This document shows positions 60,534 to 64,000 of a stretch of 64,000 nucleotides of DNA, one piece after another. The position numbers and the translations under genes were made by a program. The notes beneath the pieces are model-generated. The model did not search any database, was not told where the DNA came from, and saw only the letters and a list, made by a program, of their open reading frames with translations. The stretch comes from Streptomyces camponoticapitis. GTDB lineage: Bacteria > Actinomycetota > Actinomycetes > Streptomycetales > Streptomycetaceae. How positions within the stretch are numbered: the first letter of the stretch is position 1; every line of letters begins with the position of its first letter. The stretch lies in contig NZ_BMMV01000004.1 in assembly GCF_014646115.1 (NCBI RefSeq), positions 124,001-188,000 of the forward strand, in the 5' to 3' direction.

Positions 60534-61673
60534 GTGGCCACCACCGCCCCCACCCCGCTCGCCGTCCTCGACCTCGTGCCGGTTCCGTCCGGCTCCACCC
60601 CCGGCCAGGCCCTGCGCGACAGCATCGACCTCGCCCGGCGGACCGAACGGCTCGGATACACCCGCTACTGGTTCGCCGAGCACCACCTCAACCCCGGAGT
60701 CGCGGGCACCTCACCGGCCGTCGTGCTCGCCCTCACCGCCGCCGCCACCTCCACGATCCGGCTGGGCTCCGGAGCCGTACAACTCGGCCACCGCACCGCC
60801 CTGTCCACCGTGGAGGAGTTCGGGCTGCTCGACGCGCTGCACCCCGGCCGGTTCGACCTCGGACTCGGCCGGTCCGGCGGACGGGCGGAAGCGGCGACTC
60901 CCGCGCCGGTGCCGGAGCACGTGACGCCCGTCGTCGACGGCCGGACCCCGAACGGGCTGCGCATCCCGGCCCGGTTCTCGGTCGCCGGTCTGCTGCGCTC
61001 CCCGCGCTTCGCCCTGCACCGGAAGCTGCTCCAGCAGCCGAACGCCGAATCGCAGCCCTACGACGAGCAGATAGCCGACATCCTCGCGCTGCTGGCCGGC
61101 ACCTACACCACGGGCGACGGCATCGAGGCGCACGTGGTGCCGGGGGAGGGGGCCGACCTCCAGGTGTGGATCCTCGGCAGCAGCGCGGGCATCAGCGCAC
61201 AGGTGGCCGGGGCGGGCGGCCTCCGCTTCGGAGCCAACTACCACGTCAGCCCGGCGACCGTGCTGGAGGCCGCCGAGGGTTACCGGGCCGCGTTCAAGCC
61301 GTCCGCCGAGCTGGACCGGCCCTACGTCAGCGTCTCGGCGGACGTCGTCGTCGCCGAGGACGAGGCGCGCGCACGCGAGTTGGCGGCCGGCTACGGCCTG
61401 TGGGTGCGCAGCATCCGCAGGTGCGAGGGGGCGATCCCGTTCCCCACGCCCGACGAGGCCCGCGCGCACCGCTGGAGCGACGCCGACCGGGAACTGGTCG
61501 CCGACCGCACCGAAACGCAGTTCGTCGGCTCACCCGGGAGCGTCGCGGACCAACTGGAGGTCCTGCGCGACGCCACGGGGGCCGACGAACTTCTCATCAC
61601 CACGATCACCCACGACCACGCGGACCGGGTCCGCAGCTACGAACTGCTGGCCGAGGAGTGGGCGCGGCGATAA
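60534..61673 (+). CDS. LLM-class flavin-dependent oxidoreductase
   Basis: 379 aa luciferase-like protein from GTG 60534 with AAGGAG 8 nt upstream. Starts with LAVLDLVPVPSGSTPGQALRD, then RYWFAEHHLNPGVAG, the MsnO8-like LLM branch, then the flavin contact LHPGRFDLGLGRSGG. Third enzyme in the row, only 15 nt after the second, so it shares the transcript. Substrate unknown, likely sulfur-related by context. Confidence 0.92.
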   Translation: MATTAPTPLAVLDLVPVPSGSTPGQALRDSIDLARRTERLGYTRYWFAEHHLNPGVAGTSPAVVLALTAAATSTIRLGSGAVQLGHRTALSTVEEFGLLDALHPGRFDLGLGRSGGRAEAATPAPVPEHVTPVVDGRTPNGLRIPARFSVAGLLRSPRFALHRKLLQQPNAESQPYDEQIADILALLAGTYTTGDGIEAHVVPGEGADLQVWILGSSAGISAQVAGAGGLRFGANYHVSPATVLEAAEGYRAAFKPSAELDRPYVSVSADVVVAEDEARARELAAGYGLWVRSIRRCEGAIPFPTPDEARAHRWSDADRELVADRTETQFVGSPGSVADQLEVLRDATGADELLITTITHDHADRVRSYELLAEEWARR

Positions 61674-61678
61674 CGGTT

Positions 61679-61702
61679 CGACCGGGCGGGGCGGCCCGGT
61701 CG
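61679..61702. terminator. Terminator between converging sulfur units
   Basis: CGACCGGGC (61679-61687) and GCCCGGTCG (61694-61702), 9-bp stem with a 6-nt loop, between the two convergent stop codons. Confidence 0.6.
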
Positions 61703-61712
61703 ACCGGGCCCG

Positions 61713-62474
61713 TCACACCGCGCTCTCCTCCTGCGCCGTGGGGTCCACCCCCAGCTCCTCCAGCAGCCGCTCACGCAGCGTGGCGTACGCGGCGCTGCCG
61801 TGGGCGCGGGGAGCGGGCAGGTCCACCGGGATGTCGGCGCCTATGCGGCCCTTGGCGAGGACCACCACGCGGTCCGCGAGCACGATCGCCTCGTCCACGT
61901 CGTGCGTCACCAGCAGAACCGCGGGACGGTGCCGGGCGCAGAGCCGCCGCAGCAGTACATGCATCCGGATGCGGGTCAGCGCGTCCAGCGCGCCGAACGG
62001 CTCGTCCGCGAGCAGCAGTCCCGGTTCGCGTACGAGCGAACGGGCCAGCGACACACGCTGCTGCTCACCGCCCGACAGCTCGACGGGCCACGTCTTCTCC
62101 CGCCCCGCCAGGCCGACTTCGGCGAGCGCGGCCCGGCCGCGTGCCACCGGATCCGGTCCGTCGAGACCGAGGACCACATTGTCGAGCACCCGCTTCCAGG
62201 GCAGCAGCCTCGCGTCCTGGAAGACGACGGCGACCGGATCCGGGGCGCCGAGCTCGCCGGTGCCCGTCACGTCGTGGTCGAGCCCGGCGAGCGCGCGCAG
62301 GAGCGTGCTCTTGCCGGAGCCGCTGCGGCCGAGCAGCGCGACGAACTCCCCGGCGCCCAGGTCGAGATCGAGCCCGTCGAGGACGTTGCGGTCGCCGAAC
62401 GAGCGGACCAGACTCCGGATCCGTACCGTCGCGGCCGGGTGGTCGGCGGTCAGCCCGCCAGCGTGCGTCGCCAT
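61713..62474 (-). CDS. ABC importer ATPase, SsuB/TauB type
   Basis: 253 aa. Walker A GRSGSGKST, Q-loop VVFQDARLLPW, signature LSGGEQQRVSLARSL, Walker B LLLADEPFGALD, switch His VTHDVDEA. This is the nitrate/sulfonate/taurine class of ATPase. It overlaps the permease gene by 25 nt. ATG 62474. Confidence 0.95.
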   Translation of the reverse strand: MATHAGGLTADHPAATVRIRSLVRSFGDRNVLDGLDLDLGAGEFVALLGRSGSGKSTLLRALAGLDHDVTGTGELGAPDPVAVVFQDARLLPWKRVLDNVVLGLDGPDPVARGRAALAEVGLAGREKTWPVELSGGEQQRVSLARSLVREPGLLLADEPFGALDALTRIRMHVLLRRLCARHRPAVLLVTHDVDEAIVLADRVVVLAKGRIGADIPVDLPAPRAHGSAAYATLRERLLEELGVDPTAQEESAV

Positions 62475-63376
62475 GACAGCGTCCTCCGTTCGACGAGACG
62501 TACCAGCGCGTCCGAGAGGAGCCCCAGAAGCCCGTACACGACCAGGCCGACGATGATGATGTCGGTCTGCCCGTACGTCCGGGCCAGCTCCATCATGTAA
62601 CCGATCCCGCTGGTCGCGTTGACCTGCTCGACCACCACCAGCGCCAGCCAGGCACCGGTCACCGCGAACCGCATGCCCAGCAGGAAACCGGGCAGCGCGC
62701 CGGGCAGCACGACATGCCGCAGGAACGCCGTACGGCTGAGCCCCACCGTCTCGGCCAGCTCCACATAGCGGTTGTCGATGGTGCGCAGCCCGTTGTGGGT
62801 GTGGATGTAGACGGGCACGAAGACGCCCAGGGCGATCGTGATGACCTTCATGGACTCGCCGATGCCGAACCAGAGGATCAGCAGCGGGATCAGCGCGAGC
62901 GACGGGATGGCGCGCTTGATCTGCACCGGGCCGTCGATGACTCCCTCGGCGATCCGGCTGAGGCCCGAGACGAGCGCCAGGAAGAGGCCCGCCAGCACGC
63001 CGAACAGCAGGCCCAGCGCGGCGCGTTGGGCAGAGGTGGCGAGGTTCGACTGGAGCCGGCCGTCCGCGATCAGATCGCCCGCCGTCGTCACGACCGTCCA
63101 GGGGGCCGAGAGATTACGGGCGTCGATGAGGCCGGTGGCGGAGCCCGCCGCCCACAGGGCGAGCAGCAGCAGGGGGCCGAGTGCCCAGCCGTACGGGACG
63201 GGCCGCCCCAGGCCGAGCCGGCGGCGCGGTCCGAGCCGCCGGACGGTGCGGGAGTCGCGGGCGGGCGGGGAGGCGGCGGCGGGTCCCGCGGCGCCGGCCG
63301 GGCCGGTGTCCGGGCCCCCGTCCGTCGCCGACCCGGCCTTGGTCAGGGTGATTTCCTCGGCTGCTCCGGTACTCAT
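62450..63376 (-). CDS. ABC importer permease, SsuC/TauC type
   Basis: 308 aa from ATG 63376 (GGGAGCC upstream). A long polar Ala/Gly/Pro N-terminus of about 70 residues precedes six membrane segments. The coupling loop is VELAETVGLSRTAFLRHVVLPGALPG. Belongs to the binding-protein-dependent permeases for sulfonates, taurine and nitrate. The start overlaps the binding protein stop (ATGA). Confidence 0.95.
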   Translation of the reverse strand: MSTGAAEEITLTKAGSATDGGPDTGPAGAAGPAAASPPARDSRTVRRLGPRRRLGLGRPVPYGWALGPLLLLALWAAGSATGLIDARNLSAPWTVVTTAGDLIADGRLQSNLATSAQRAALGLLFGVLAGLFLALVSGLSRIAEGVIDGPVQIKRAIPSLALIPLLILWFGIGESMKVITIALGVFVPVYIHTHNGLRTIDNRYVELAETVGLSRTAFLRHVVLPGALPGFLLGMRFAVTGAWLALVVVEQVNATSGIGYMMELARTYGQTDIIIVGLVVYGLLGLLSDALVRLVERRTLSWRRTLAG

Positions 63377-64000
63377 GATCCGGCTCCCGTCCCGGCCCCG
63401 GTGTCGGCGCCGGTGCCCGAGACCGCCTCGGCACCGACCTTCTCGAAGCGGCGGTCGAAGAGGATCTTCGCGTCGAACGACTCCTTGCCGGTCTCCTTGG
63501 CCAGCAGGTCGATCGTCTTCTGCTGGTCGGCGATGGCGTCCTTCCAGTCGCCCGGAATCGCCGGGTGCCCGCCGGTCTTGACCAGATACTCGCCGTCCTC
63601 GCGCGAGAGCCCCTGGTCCTTCACGTAGTAACCCTCGATCCACTCCTCGGGATGCGTGTCGATCCAGACCTCCGCCCTGGCCCAGTACGTCACGAACTCC
63701 CGTATCGCGGCGGCCTTCTGAGGGTCGCTCACCGAGGCCGTGGGCACCCAGAGATGACTGGGGTCGTCGCGCAGCCCGTGCGGGATCGTCTTGCCGCCGT
63801 CCTTGCCGTACTTCGCCGGATAGCGCTTGATGTTGACCCCGCCGAGCGGCGCCGCGTCGACCTGGCCACCGCCGAGCGCGGTGGGATAGACGTCCCCGGT
63901 GCTCGGCAGCTCGACCAGCTTCACATCGTCCTTGGTGAACCCGGCCTTGGCCAGGATGCGCAGCACGAGCGCGCCCTGGGCCTGTCCCGGGCTGTACGCG
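63373..64000 (-). CDS. ABC importer substrate-binding protein, SsuA type (5' end outside window)
   Basis: Open to the right edge; 208 codons are visible up to the stop, and no start codon is required in this part. The visible part is the C-terminal lobe of a family for aliphatic sulfonates: DVKLVELPSTGDVYPTALGGG, VDAAPLGGV, and WIDTHPEEWIEGYYVKDQGLS. The C-terminus is a Gly/Ala/Thr tail. It overlaps the permease start. The ligand is probably a sulfonate or related compound, by family and by the neighbouring monooxygenases. Confidence 0.93.
   Translation of the reverse strand, partial: AYSPGQAQGALVLRILAKAGFTKDDVKLVELPSTGDVYPTALGGGQVDAAPLGGVNIKRYPAKYGKDGGKTIPHGLRDDPSHLWVPTASVSDPQKAAAIREFVTYWARAEVWIDTHPEEWIEGYYVKDQGLSREDGEYLVKTGGHPAIPGDWKDAIADQQKTIDLLAKETGKESFDAKILFDRRFEKVGAEAVSGTGADTGAGTGAGS

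Noticed and set aside
57510..60686. 1058-codon minus-strand open frame
   Set aside because: Antisense to the three monooxygenase genes, without start signals or recognisable domains.

Overview
The window reads as chromosomal DNA of a Streptomyces or a very close relative. It is very GC-rich with G/C at nearly every third codon position, uses GTG and TTG starts freely, and has several genes without a Shine-Dalgarno but with a TAnnnT-like box 6-9 nt before the start codon (leaderless promoters). The gene families are typical of the group: CgoX/HemQ heme synthesis, SAV2148-type HEPN protein, DUF1707-FHA protein, Tat and lipoprotein exports, and a sugar ABC importer encoded without its own ATPase. 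No rRNA, tRNA, CRISPR array, prophage or intact insertion sequence was seen. The gene order recalls the SCO6040-SCO6060 part of the S. coelicolor chromosome from memory (hem genes, DUF692 protein, murC, msrB); this was not checked by search.

Layout. 1-6 kb: DUF4349 lipoprotein (cut by the window edge), cgoX/hemY and hemQ (last steps of the coproporphyrin heme route), a DinB-like protein, and a LysR regulator divergent from an aldo/keto reductase with a strong dyad between them. 6-16 kb: secreted tripeptidyl-type peptidase; a two-gene unit of a DUF692 (MNIO) enzyme fused to an extra domain and a membrane protein with a Gly/Cys tail (the best candidate for an undescribed system); DUF4142 protein; PTH2; AIM24 protein; a small ABC exporter; a zinc-ribbon microprotein; a MITE-like hairpin; a NodB deacetylase lipoprotein. 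16-24 kb: NfeD-flotillin pair, S1 protease, PhoX-type phosphatase, OsmC protein, ZapE divergent from a RibD_C reductase. 24-33 kb: murC, msrB, secreted M28 peptidase, phosphatase-like, VOC and kinase genes, two poorly known proteins and an aldo/keto reductase. 33-41 kb: glycogen-to-trehalose genes treZ, treY and glgX/treX, with a GNAT gene and a DUF1707-FHA gene between them. 41-50 kb: HEPN protein, DEDDh exonuclease, aminoglycoside phosphotransferase-like gene, CUT1 sugar importer, and an ECF42-type sigma module (VOC, YCII, sigma). 50-57.5 kb: macrolide-type glycosyltransferase behind a TetR-type operator, MMPL transporter, secreted subtilase, DUF1697, DUF4440, and a secreted scabin-like ADP-ribosyltransferase. 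57.5-64 kb: sulfur acquisition, with a cysteine-type leader peptide and hairpins ahead of three flavin monooxygenases, converging on an SsuABC-like importer that runs off the window end.

How they work together. The last 6.5 kb looks like one organosulfur module: the importer takes up a sulfonate-like compound, the monooxygenases release sulfur, and translation of the leader peptide probably reads out cysteine supply. GlgX, TreY and TreZ form a complete route from glycogen to trehalose. The middle of the window is rich in exported hydrolases. Many adjacent units converge and are separated by long perfect hairpins that can terminate transcription from both sides.
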